64,000 nt of DNA, taken from the NCBI RefSeq assembly GCF_020532605.1, contig NZ_JAJATW010000013.1, positions 30,725-94,724 on the forward strand, in the 5' to 3' direction. Origin of the DNA: Marinomonas algarum (lineage in GTDB: Bacteria; Pseudomonadota; Gammaproteobacteria; Pseudomonadales; Marinomonadaceae). The notes under the pieces are model-generated. The model made no database searches. It saw only the letters and a program-made list of their open reading frames with translations, and was not told the DNA's origin. A program made the translations under genes and the position numbers. Numbering within the stretch: position 1 is the stretch's first letter; each line of letters begins with the position of its first letter. This document shows positions 17,936-25,810 of the stretch, piece after piece.

Positions 17936-19078
17936 ATGAATGATCAAGATGATGCTCTGAACATTGTATGGGTTGCGGACAATGACACTTTGGCAAGTTG
18001 GTGTGACTATTGGGCACAGCTCCCAGTCATTGCGGTCGATACGGAATTTATTCGCCGCAGTACCTATTTTCCCATTATAGGGCTGATTCAAATCAGTGAG
18101 GGCGACAAAGCGGTACTCATTGATCCATTGAACATTGATGAATGGTCTCCGTTACGTGCCCTAATGGTTAACCCTTCCGTTATGAAGGTGTTTCATGCTT
18201 GCTCAGAAGATCTGGACGTATTTGATCAGTTATTGGGGGTGTTACCGATACCCTTTTACGACACACAAATTGGCGAAGCCTACGCCAGTGCCCAATGGTC
18301 ACTCAGTTATGTGAAGTTGATTCATGAGTATTTAAAAATTGAAGTGGCCAAAGACGAGACTCGTTCCGACTGGACACAGCGTCCGCTGACCGAGGCGCAA
18401 CAACGTTATGCCGCGTTAGATGTGGTGTATTTGGCCAAGGTATACCCATTGCAAGTGGCGCGTTTGCAAGAAAAAGACATGCTAGATTGGGTATTGGAAG
18501 ACGCAGAGTCTCTTAAGTGGCAATACCAAATGAACGCAGACCCTGAGCAGAACTGGGATGGGGTCAAAACTGCATGGCGTTTATCGCCGGCTGGCCTCAC
18601 TTTGTTGCGTTTGTTGTTTATTTGGCGCGATGAGCAAGCCCGTCAAGAAAATGTCCCGAAAGGCCAAATTCTAAAAGATCGAACCCTGTGGTCGCTGAGT
18701 AAACTGATGCCAACGCATCATAAAGCGATTTCAGAGGCAGAAGAGTTAACCGGACGTCAACATCGTTTATACGGCGAGCGTATTTTAGAAAAAGTGGCCT
18801 TGGTGAATGAGTTGTCTGCTGACGAATATCAGCTGCCTCTAGAAGCACCATTACCATCGCAAGCGGGTGAGTTGACCAAACAGATTAAGTCATTTGTTAG
18901 GGAAAAAGCCAATGCTCTAAGTATTGCGCCAGAAGCCATGATGAAACGAAAATTACTCGATCCAATCGTGCGTCATTTATTCGATGGCACGGCCATTGAC
19001 TGGCGTAATCCTGCTATGACAGGTTGGCGTCGCGACATCATTGTTAACCCAGTATTAGAAAAATTTAAAACATCTTAA
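17936..19078 (+). CDS. rnd: Ribonuclease D
   Basis: 380 residues from the ATG at 17936; a longer in-frame extension lies inside recR and is not real. The DEDDy exonuclease residues are visible: D35 and E37 (AVDTEFIRR), D92 (SEDLDVF), Y158 and D162 (RYAALDVVYL). An HRDC domain follows (about 210-295, LLRLLFIWRDEQARQENVPKG) and a second helical domain closes the protein. RNase D trims the 3' ends of tRNA precursors and other stable RNAs. It probably belongs to the dnaX-recR transcript and leads into ycgL after 27 bases. Confidence 0.94.
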   Translation: MNDQDDALNIVWVADNDTLASWCDYWAQLPVIAVDTEFIRRSTYFPIIGLIQISEGDKAVLIDPLNIDEWSPLRALMVNPSVMKVFHACSEDLDVFDQLLGVLPIPFYDTQIGEAYASAQWSLSYVKLIHEYLKIEVAKDETRSDWTQRPLTEAQQRYAALDVVYLAKVYPLQVARLQEKDMLDWVLEDAESLKWQYQMNADPEQNWDGVKTAWRLSPAGLTLLRLLFIWRDEQARQENVPKGQILKDRTLWSLSKLMPTHHKAISEAEELTGRQHRLYGERILEKVALVNELSADEYQLPLEAPLPSQAGELTKQIKSFVREKANALSIAPEAMMKRKLLDPIVRHLFDGTAIDWRNPAMTGWRRDIIVNPVLEKFKTS

Positions 19079-19105
19079 ACGACGCAACAACGTCAAGAGA
19101 GCATT

Positions 19106-19399
19106 ATGAAGCAACACCTAATTGTTGAAGTATTTCGTTCTTCGAAACACGATGGTATGTACCTTTATGTTGAAAAGAAAATCGGTTTAAAAGACATTCC
19201 TGATGACTTGATAAAACGATTCGGTAAAGGGATCAGTGCGATGACCATGCTACTAACCAGTGAAAGTAAGCTGGCGCGTGCGAACCCAGACAGCGTGATC
19301 GCAGGCATAAAAGAAAAAGGTTTTTACTTGCAGTTACCGCCAGCAAAAGACGACTACCTACTCGACCTGTACAAAACACCGACAGAAGCCGTTTATTAA
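19106..19399 (+). CDS. ycgL: YcgL family protein
   Basis: 97 residues forming one YcgL domain: [34 protein letters not shown] and [19 protein letters not shown]. The family is small, soluble and of unsettled function. It sits between rnd and ycgN, an arrangement common in gammaproteobacteria, with only 2 bases to ycgN, so the genes are likely one operon. Confidence 0.93.
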   Translation: MKQHLIVEVFRSSKHDGMYLYVEKKIGLKDIPDDLIKRFGKGISAMTMLLTSESKLARANPDSVIAGIKEKGFYLQLPPAKDDYLLDLYKTPTEAVY

Positions 19400-19401
19400 T
19401 T

Positions 19402-19884
19402 ATGATCGCTAAGCGTTATGAGCCTTTCTGGAAGACCACACCGCTAACGCAAATGACGCCGGCTGAGTGGGAGTCATTGTGTGACGGGTGTGGAAAGTGC
19501 TGTTTGCAAAAGCTACAAGACGATGAAACCGAAGAGGTTTTTTACACCAATTTGTCCTGTCAGCAACTTAATATCAACAGTTGTCAGTGCAAGGTGTACG
19601 CAACACGACAAACCAAGGTTGCTGACTGCATTACCTTAACGCCAGACAAGATTGATGACTTTCAATGGCTGCCAGATACCTGCAGTTATCGAGTGTTGCA
19701 TGAAACACGTGATTTACCGAGTTGGCACCCTCTCATCGTGGGTAGCAATAAGGAAATGCTACGCCAAGGTCTGACGGTACAGCATTATGCGGTTAATGAA
19801 TCCACGGTTCCTGAAGAGGAATGGGAAACTCACGTCATCAAATGGGTTCATGGGATGCCAGAACCTTATGATATGAACGAATAA
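19402..19884 (+). CDS. ycgN: YcgN family cysteine-cluster protein (UPF0260)
   Basis: 160 residues with the cysteine cluster LCDGCGKCCLQKL (about 28-40), further cysteines in SCQQLNINSCQCKVY and DCITLTPDKI, and a conserved W-HPL-GS segment. The cysteine spacing fits a zinc or iron-sulfur site, but the family has no proven function. Translation is probably coupled with ycgL. Confidence 0.93.
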   Translation: MIAKRYEPFWKTTPLTQMTPAEWESLCDGCGKCCLQKLQDDETEEVFYTNLSCQQLNINSCQCKVYATRQTKVADCITLTPDKIDDFQWLPDTCSYRVLHETRDLPSWHPLIVGSNKEMLRQGLTVQHYAVNESTVPEEEWETHVIKWVHGMPEPYDMNE

Positions 19885-19934
19885 GGCCTAGGTGCTGTTG
19901 ATGTATGCATCGCAATTTTAAGGGATCTACCAAG

Positions 19935-21773
19935 ATGAAAAGGTTGAAAATGAAGATTGTGTTGCTGTTAGCAGTGCTGTTCTCTGTCTGGGCTCCCTTT
20001 AGTATGGCTGACACCCAATTTCGAGTTATTGTAGACGCATCAGGCAGTATGCAGACCAGTGACCCAGACAAACTGACCTCTGAAGCCATTAATCTGTTGT
20101 CTGAGCTTGCCCCAGAGCAAACAACAACACTGGGAGTGTGGTTGTTTGGTGAAGCCCCCAGGGTATTATTACCGGAATCCGTTGTCACGGCCGACACCAG
20201 AGCAACCTTATCGCGTTCCATCAATAATTACGTTACTCAAGATGTGAAGACCGACCTTGAAGCCATACTGCGACTTTTACTCAAAACACCGGATTCCGAG
20301 AGTTTGTCGCTAGAGGTTGATCGACATTGGATTCTTGTTACAGACGGTTTTGTTGATATCAGTCTTGACGATAATGTCAATAAAGCCTCTCGTCAGCGAA
20401 TTCTTCAGGAATTAACCGATGAACTGAAATTGCGCGATATTCATTTGCACACTCTTTCCATGACCAGCTATACCGACAAAGCGTTATTAAAGGCTATGTC
20501 ACTGCGCACTGACGCAACTCACACCGAAGTTGCGTTGCCTATTGAACTGCTGGATACCTTATCGCTTATTGCCTCTCAAGTGATTCCTAACGATGAGTTA
20601 CCCCTCGACAATAACCGTTTTTGGGTAGACGATGCGGTGACTTCTATGACGCTCATGGCGTTACATGATGTAGGAATAGAACCGGAATGGATCACACCAA
20701 CAGGCCAGCAATTAGCCTTGCAAGAAAGCGATAAAATCAAGGTCGCTCGTTCTGAATATTTTACCTTGGTGACGATCTCTGATCCCGAGCAAGGTGACTG
20801 GCAGGTTCAGAATGTTGATCTTAATCGCACACGTATAACGGTAAGCAGTTCACTTGGCATACGCTCTGCACCGGTGGCAGAAGTGGTGTTTGAAAATCTT
20901 CCTATCGACACATCAGTGAGTCTATTACGCAATAACCAGCCAGTGACCGAAGCGTCGCAACTGTCTGGTGTACAGGTGACGCAGAGTCTTATCCGTCTCA
21001 ACGGAGAGCGCAAAGACGTGGTTTATAATGGCGTCCTTGATCAGGTCGCGGGGCGTTTTGAAAATACGTTAGAAGGCATCCATACCACGGGCACTTATCA
21101 GCTGGTGACCGGGATCAGTGGAAAAGGCTTTTTTCGACAATCCAGCCAGTTTTTTACCGTTGCCCCGGCGATTGAGTTGAGTGGAAAGCAATCCGGCGAT
21201 GATTTTGTGGTCTTTTCTGCACAGCCGACCAGCGACACATTAGACCTATTGCGCTCAGAGATTCACCTGCACTTGACTTACAATAACGGTACGAAAAGCA
21301 CGGAAGTGATGCCGCTGACGCTACAAGGTCATTGGGAAAAAATCATTCCAGTGACCTCAGGTGAAAATGTACAAGTTGAAGCGGTGCTGACAGGCCAAAC
21401 CGTATCAGACAAGGAAAAAATATTTGAGTACAGAGCGCCAAAATGGCGTTACCAGCGACAAGGTGCGGGTCTGCCACAAGTGTATTTGGACGGAAATGAG
21501 CAAAAAATGCCAGCGCCTAGTTCAGCGTTGTCCGTGGATAATGATGTCAATCCGGTCCAAATTTCACCGAGCTTCACCCTAGTCAGTGAAGAAGAGGCGC
21601 AGAGCGTTGAGTCAGAGAAAATAGCCGATCCATCCCTTTCAGTAAAAAAAGCACCGCTGAATGCTGAGTCAACCCCGTCGTCGCACAGTATTGGGTACAA
21701 GGTGGCCGGTGCATTTGGTGTTCTAGTCCTTCTAACCGTTGTGTTCTTTGTTTTTAGACGCCGTAAACAATAA
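19935..21773 (+). CDS. Membrane-anchored von Willebrand factor A domain protein
   Basis: 612 residues from the ATG at 19935, chosen because AAGGGA lies at ribosome-site distance and the signal peptide begins there (MKRLKMKIVLLLAVLFSVWAPFSMA). A vWA domain covers about 25-230 with the MIDAS motif DASGS and the strand WILVTDGFVDI. Beta-rich domains follow (about 250-520), then a Ser/Pro-rich linker and one C-terminal membrane segment (AFGVLVLLTVVFFVF) with a basic RRRKQ end. The bulk should therefore be periplasmic and anchored in the inner membrane. I do not recognise a named family. It may be cotranscribed with ycgN; a role in envelope protein interactions is only a guess. Confidence 0.85.
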   Translation: MKRLKMKIVLLLAVLFSVWAPFSMADTQFRVIVDASGSMQTSDPDKLTSEAINLLSELAPEQTTTLGVWLFGEAPRVLLPESVVTADTRATLSRSINNYVTQDVKTDLEAILRLLLKTPDSESLSLEVDRHWILVTDGFVDISLDDNVNKASRQRILQELTDELKLRDIHLHTLSMTSYTDKALLKAMSLRTDATHTEVALPIELLDTLSLIASQVIPNDELPLDNNRFWVDDAVTSMTLMALHDVGIEPEWITPTGQQLALQESDKIKVARSEYFTLVTISDPEQGDWQVQNVDLNRTRITVSSSLGIRSAPVAEVVFENLPIDTSVSLLRNNQPVTEASQLSGVQVTQSLIRLNGERKDVVYNGVLDQVAGRFENTLEGIHTTGTYQLVTGISGKGFFRQSSQFFTVAPAIELSGKQSGDDFVVFSAQPTSDTLDLLRSEIHLHLTYNNGTKSTEVMPLTLQGHWEKIIPVTSGENVQVEAVLTGQTVSDKEKIFEYRAPKWRYQRQGAGLPQVYLDGNEQKMPAPSSALSVDNDVNPVQISPSFTLVSEEEAQSVESEKIADPSLSVKKAPLNAESTPSSHSIGYKVAGAFGVLVLLTVVFFVFRRRKQ

Positions 21774-21798
21774 ATTCCATTAAAAAACGAGTAAAAGT

Positions 21799-22578
21799 AT
21801 GTGTGAGTTATTGGGCATGAGTGCTAACGTGCCAACAGACATTTGTTTCAGTTTCTCGGGTTTGCGAGCTCGAGGTGGTCGAACTGGACCACACAGAGAT
21901 GGTTGGGGAATGGCCATGTATCGAGATGGCGATGTTTGGGAAATCCATGACCCTCGTCCTAGTGCGGATTCTGACATGGCTGAAGTGATGAGTCATGCAT
22001 CGCTAAAATGTGACATTGTGATCAGTCATATTCGTCAGGCGAATGTCGGTGCGGTAAGCCTGCTAAACACCCACCCATTTAATCGCCTTCTTTGGGGTAA
22101 AACATGGACATACGCACATAATGGTCAACTTGAACAGGCTGACGCCTTGCCTATCGAGCGTTATCATCCGCTTGGAACAACAGATTCTGAGCGAGCTTTT
22201 TGTTGGATCATTGAGCAACTTCAAGTTCAGTTTGGCCAAACAGAACCTTCTCTTGACGCACTTTCTGAGCGTTTGTCTGAGCTGGCATTACAATTAAAAA
22301 GTCGTGGTGTGTTTAACATGATGTTGTCAGATGGGCATCGACTGTATTGTTTTTGTACCACCAAGCTGCATTGGATTACCCGTCGTGCTCCCTTTAAAAA
22401 GGCCAGCCTATCGGATGAAGACGTCATCATTGACTTCAAAGAGGTGACGACAGACAAGGATGTGGTAACGGTGATTGCCACTCAGCCATTGACGCAAGAT
22501 GAAACGTGGCAGCAAATGGACGAAGGGGAGCTATGTGTGTTTCAAGGCGGTGAAGTGGTGTGCCAAATTAAAGGCTAA
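21799..22578 (+). CDS. Class II glutamine amidotransferase, YafJ type
   Basis: 259 residues. The catalytic N-terminal nucleophile is C2 (MCELLGMSAN), exposed after Met removal. Other conserved parts are RGGRTGPHRDGWGMAMY, SHIRQANVG, NTHPF and the glutamine-site YAHNGQ. The domain is a stand-alone Ntn-hydrolase, releasing ammonia from glutamine or acting on a related amide; no synthase domain is attached, and the physiological substrate is unknown. It begins 25 bases after the vWA gene. Confidence 0.9.
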   Translation: MCELLGMSANVPTDICFSFSGLRARGGRTGPHRDGWGMAMYRDGDVWEIHDPRPSADSDMAEVMSHASLKCDIVISHIRQANVGAVSLLNTHPFNRLLWGKTWTYAHNGQLEQADALPIERYHPLGTTDSERAFCWIIEQLQVQFGQTEPSLDALSERLSELALQLKSRGVFNMMLSDGHRLYCFCTTKLHWITRRAPFKKASLSDEDVIIDFKEVTTDKDVVTVIATQPLTQDETWQQMDEGELCVFQGGEVVCQIKG

Positions 22579-22608
22579 AGACGACGACACAGAAAACGAA
22601 CAGCAAGC

Positions 22609-22636
22609 AGGCGCAAAGCATAGGAGCTTTGTGCCT
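22609..22636. terminator. Candidate hairpin terminator between convergent genes
   Basis: AGGCGCAAAGC and GCTTTGTGCCT pair over 11 positions with one G-T wobble and a 6-base loop, between the amidotransferase and nth ends. There is no strong T run, so its role is uncertain. Confidence 0.4.
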
Positions 22637-22642
22637 AAACGA

Positions 22643-23278
22643 TCACTCGTATACCTTACTTTTAAACTCGCACAGATCTTCTATAATGCAGGCGCCGCAT
22701 TTGGGTTTACGGGCAACACAGATATAGCGTCCATGGAGTATCATCCAGTGGTGAGCGTCTAATAAGAACTCTTTAGGGACAAACTTCAGCAGTTTCATTT
22801 CCACTTCTAAAACATTTTTCCCCGGTGCTACCTTTGTTCGATTACCAAAGCGAAAAATATGCGTATCAACGGCCATAGCAACTTGACGAAAAGCCGTGTT
22901 TAGCACGACGTTAGCGGTTTTACGGCCTACACCGGGCAAAGCTTCCAGTTCTTCTCGAGTCTCGGGCACGCGACTGTTGTGTTTTTCGATCAGTATTCGA
23001 CAAGTCTTAATGGCATTTTCTGCTTTGGCATTAAACAGCCCAATGGTTTTGATGTAGGTTTTTAACCCATCCACACCAAGTGCCAACAGGGCTTCAGGTG
23101 TGTTTGCTACGGGGAAGAGTTTGCGCGTGGCTTTGTTAACGCTGACGTCGGTTGCTTGAGCAGAAAACAACACAGCAATTAATAACTCAAAGGGCGAGTT
23201 GTATTCTAACTCTGTGACAGGGTTGGGGTTTTCTGCCCGTAAGCGTGAAAAAATCTCATGGCGCTTTTGTTTATTCAC
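22643..23278 (-). CDS. nth: Endonuclease III
   Basis: 211 residues, numbered like the E. coli enzyme. The helix-hairpin-helix LPGVGRKTANVV carries catalytic K120, and the second catalytic residue is D138 (AVDTHIFR). The 4Fe-4S cluster ligands are C187, C194, C197 and C203. It removes oxidised pyrimidines and cuts abasic sites in base-excision repair. It follows rnfE by 68 bases at the end of the rnf operon, a gene order found in E. coli too. Confidence 0.97.
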   Translation of the reverse strand: MNKQKRHEIFSRLRAENPNPVTELEYNSPFELLIAVLFSAQATDVSVNKATRKLFPVANTPEALLALGVDGLKTYIKTIGLFNAKAENAIKTCRILIEKHNSRVPETREELEALPGVGRKTANVVLNTAFRQVAMAVDTHIFRFGNRTKVAPGKNVLEVEMKLLKFVPKEFLLDAHHWMILHGRYICVARKPKCGACIIEDLCEFKSKVYE

Positions 23279-23346
23279 TTTGTTTTTGCCTTTTGCTGAA
23301 TAAGATCGCGTTTCTTCTAGGGTAAGAGAGAAACGCCGTGTCAGTG

Positions 23347-24123
23347 TTAGCTTACTTGACCGGTTACTCGAACGCGTTTTGAGTTGCTTGGGCCATCTTT
23401 GGCTTTTTGAGCAGCAATACGCTGTTTTTCTCGCTCATCTAAAAAGTTCTTTCCAGCAATTAATAAGCCCAAACCAATAAAGGCGCCCGGTGGTAGCACA
23501 ACAAAAAGTACATTAGGGTAGTCATCAAACACCACCCATTTCCAGTGGATGGCCGCTTCACCCAATAATAACTGCATGTCAGAAAACAGTGTGCCCTGAC
23601 CAATCAATTCACGCATTGCACCGAGGGCAACGAGAATGGCCATAAATCCGAGCCCCATCATAAAGCCATCTAATGCCGATGGCAGCACAGGGTTGCGACT
23701 GGCAAAAGCGTCAGCTCGACCTAGTATGGCACAATTTGTCACGATGAGAGGAATGAAGATACCAAGGATCTGATACAACTCATAGGTGTAGGCCTGCATA
23801 ATAAGTTCAATACAGGTCGTAAAGGAGGCAATAATCATCACAAAGGCAGGTAGGCGAACGGCATCTGCGACGTAATTGCGAATCAGTGATACTGCAATAT
23901 TTGAACCGACGAGAACCACTAGAGTGGCTAAGCCTAACCCCAAAGCGTTGACGACGGTGCTGGTCACGGCCAGCATAGGGCACAGTCCTAGCAGTTGAAC
24001 CAGCGCTGGATTGTTTTTCCAGATGCCGTTGTAAATAATATCCGCGTAATTTGCGCTCGGTTGATTGTCTTGTGCCGTGTCGTCTGTATCAAGGTTGACG
24101 GCAGTCTCTTCGCTCGTGCTCAT
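23347..24123 (-). CDS. rnfE: Electron transport complex subunit RnfE (RsxE)
   Basis: 258 residues with an acidic N-terminal extension of about 25 residues before the usual start region ([19 protein letters not shown]). Six membrane helices are visible, together with the RnfA/E signature ([19 protein letters not shown]). RnfE and the related RnfA hold the membrane core of the Rnf complex, which couples ferredoxin and NADH oxidoreduction to an ion gradient; in E. coli the homologue resets SoxR. It is the last rnf gene, 9 bases after rnfG. Confidence 0.96.
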   Translation of the reverse strand: MSTSEETAVNLDTDDTAQDNQPSANYADIIYNGIWKNNPALVQLLGLCPMLAVTSTVVNALGLGLATLVVLVGSNIAVSLIRNYVADAVRLPAFVMIIASFTTCIELIMQAYTYELYQILGIFIPLIVTNCAILGRADAFASRNPVLPSALDGFMMGLGFMAILVALGAMRELIGQGTLFSDMQLLLGEAAIHWKWVVFDDYPNVLFVVLPPGAFIGLGLLIAGKNFLDEREKQRIAAQKAKDGPSNSKRVRVTGQVS

Positions 24124-24132
24124 GGCGCTATC

Positions 24133-24750
24133 CTAGTACGCAAGTAGCGTGCTTTTGTGTTGGTCAAAATAAAGTAGGGTGTTTTTTACCGCGCGAACAA
24201 CAGCGCGTGGCGTAATCGTTGCCCCAGTAAATTGGTCAAACTCACCGCCGTCTTTTTTAACGCCCCATGCTTTTAATGGCGGTTGCTGCAAAGAGGTATT
24301 AGTGAAACTCAGGATCCAGTCGGATTTTTTTAGATCGACTTTATCCCCCAATCCCGGGGTTTCTTTATGGCTGATGACTCGACTGCCGGTGACGACGCCG
24401 TGTTTGTCAATGGCGACCAGTAGGTCTAGATTACCGTTGTAACCACTAGGGGCAATGGTTTCAAAAATGATACCGCTGACGCTGCCGTTTTTTCTCGCAA
24501 TGTGAATCTTGGTGCCCGCTTCGTTACCAAGTAAAGGGTCCGCCTCAAGAATCAGCGTGTCCTCAGTTAGGTCGTTATCGTAAATATCCGCCGGTAAGAT
24601 GTCGTTAAACGCGGCGATTTGAGCACTTAAAATGTTATTTTGGATAGTCTGTTTGGTAAGTTGCTGGGTGACCGCAATGAGCCCCGCAGTGAGAACCGCA
24701 AAAATAGCCAACCCCAGACTGTTACGTCGTATAGAATTGAGTAATTCCAT
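24133..24750 (-). CDS. rnfG: Electron transport complex subunit RnfG (RsxG)
   Basis: 205 residues with one N-terminal membrane segment (SLGLAIFAVLTAGLIAVTQQ) and a periplasmic FMN-binding domain. The covalent-flavin motif is FDQFTGATITPRAV, with T178 as the expected attachment threonine; GLGDKVD upstream is also conserved. FMN attachment needs an ApbE flavin transferase, which is not in this window. The start codon overlaps the rnfD stop by one base. Confidence 0.95.
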   Translation of the reverse strand: MELLNSIRRNSLGLAIFAVLTAGLIAVTQQLTKQTIQNNILSAQIAAFNDILPADIYDNDLTEDTLILEADPLLGNEAGTKIHIARKNGSVSGIIFETIAPSGYNGNLDLLVAIDKHGVVTGSRVISHKETPGLGDKVDLKKSDWILSFTNTSLQQPPLKAWGVKKDGGEFDQFTGATITPRAVVRAVKNTLLYFDQHKSTLLAY

Positions 24751-25808
24751 CAGTGATCTCCTCCTATTTTTAAACCGGTTTTGGCTTTTTTGTGCCCATA
24801 GGTTCGAGGCTGTGTGTAATAGTCAATTAATGGTGCGGCAAAATTCATCAGCAAAACACCGAATGCCACGCCGTCTGGGTATCCCCCCCAAGTGCGAATA
24901 ATGTAAATCAAGATGCCAATGCCTGCTCCATAAATGAGTTTACCGCGGTTACTGGTGCAAGATGAAACTGGGTCTGTTGCAATGAAAAAGGCACCAAACA
25001 TGGCTGCCCCAGTAGTGAGGTGGAAAAAGGGGGAAGCGGCATTAGAGGTATCAAACACATAAAAGAGCCCAGACATGACCAGCAAAGCACCTAACAATGC
25101 CGCTGGCGTATGCCAAGTAATGATGCGCAACCAAAGCAGCGCAAGACCGCCCATTAAGTAAGCGAGATTAACCCATAACCAACTGTCTATACTGGCCGCT
25201 TGCAGAGCGGGAAGCGTCTCAAAAGCACTTTGGCTGTCGAGTAGCTCCTTGTGTTTGAAACCGTCTAATGGCGTCGCCATGGTATAGCTGTCGATCACCG
25301 GTAGCTGGTGGAAAATAGCCTGCAGACTTTGAGAGAACGACAGCATTTCTCCTGACGCTACCACGCTAGATACGCCTAACCATTGGCTCATGGGAACCGG
25401 GAAAGACACTAATACAATCGCGTATCCGACCATGGCGGGATTAAAAGGGTTATTACCTAAGCCGCCATAGATTTGTTTGGCAAATACGATTGCAAAAGAC
25501 ACAGCGGTCACGGTTACCCACCAAGGGACGGTGGGGGGCAAGGCAATGCCCAGTAATACGGCCGTCAAAAGTGCACTGTAATCTTGTAGGAAAAAGCGTA
25601 TAGGGCGTCGTCGCATCGCTAAGATTGCCGCTTCGCTTAACAGCGCGGCCACACCTGCGATGGCGAGGTTGATGACTGTTCCCCAGCCAAAGAGCCAAGT
25701 CTGCACAATAATGCCAGGAAGCGTGGCGTAAATAACCATCTGCATCACCCAAGAGGTGCGTCGTCCTGCACGTTGTGTGTGGGGTGAGGTGATTCTTAAT
25801 AGGGCCAT
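24750..25808 (-). CDS. rnfD: Electron transport complex subunit RnfD (RsxD)
   Basis: 352 residues, a polytopic membrane protein of the NqrB/RnfD family. The conserved loop GGLGNNPFNPAMVGYA and the covalent-FMN motif SYTMATPLDG, with T179 as the likely flavin-bearing residue, are present. FIATDPVSSCTSNRGKL near residue 290 is another family hallmark. It starts 2 bases after the rnfC stop. Confidence 0.96.
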   Translation of the reverse strand: MALLRITSPHTQRAGRRTSWVMQMVIYATLPGIIVQTWLFGWGTVINLAIAGVAALLSEAAILAMRRRPIRFFLQDYSALLTAVLLGIALPPTVPWWVTVTAVSFAIVFAKQIYGGLGNNPFNPAMVGYAIVLVSFPVPMSQWLGVSSVVASGEMLSFSQSLQAIFHQLPVIDSYTMATPLDGFKHKELLDSQSAFETLPALQAASIDSWLWVNLAYLMGGLALLWLRIITWHTPAALLGALLVMSGLFYVFDTSNAASPFFHLTTGAAMFGAFFIATDPVSSCTSNRGKLIYGAGIGILIYIIRTWGGYPDGVAFGVLLMNFAAPLIDYYTQPRTYGHKKAKTGLKIGGDH

Positions 25809-25810
25809 GT

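Noticed and set aside
22499..22762. Plus-strand frame over the amidotransferase/nth junction
   Set aside because: It starts inside the amidotransferase gene and runs against nth, whose key residues are all present.
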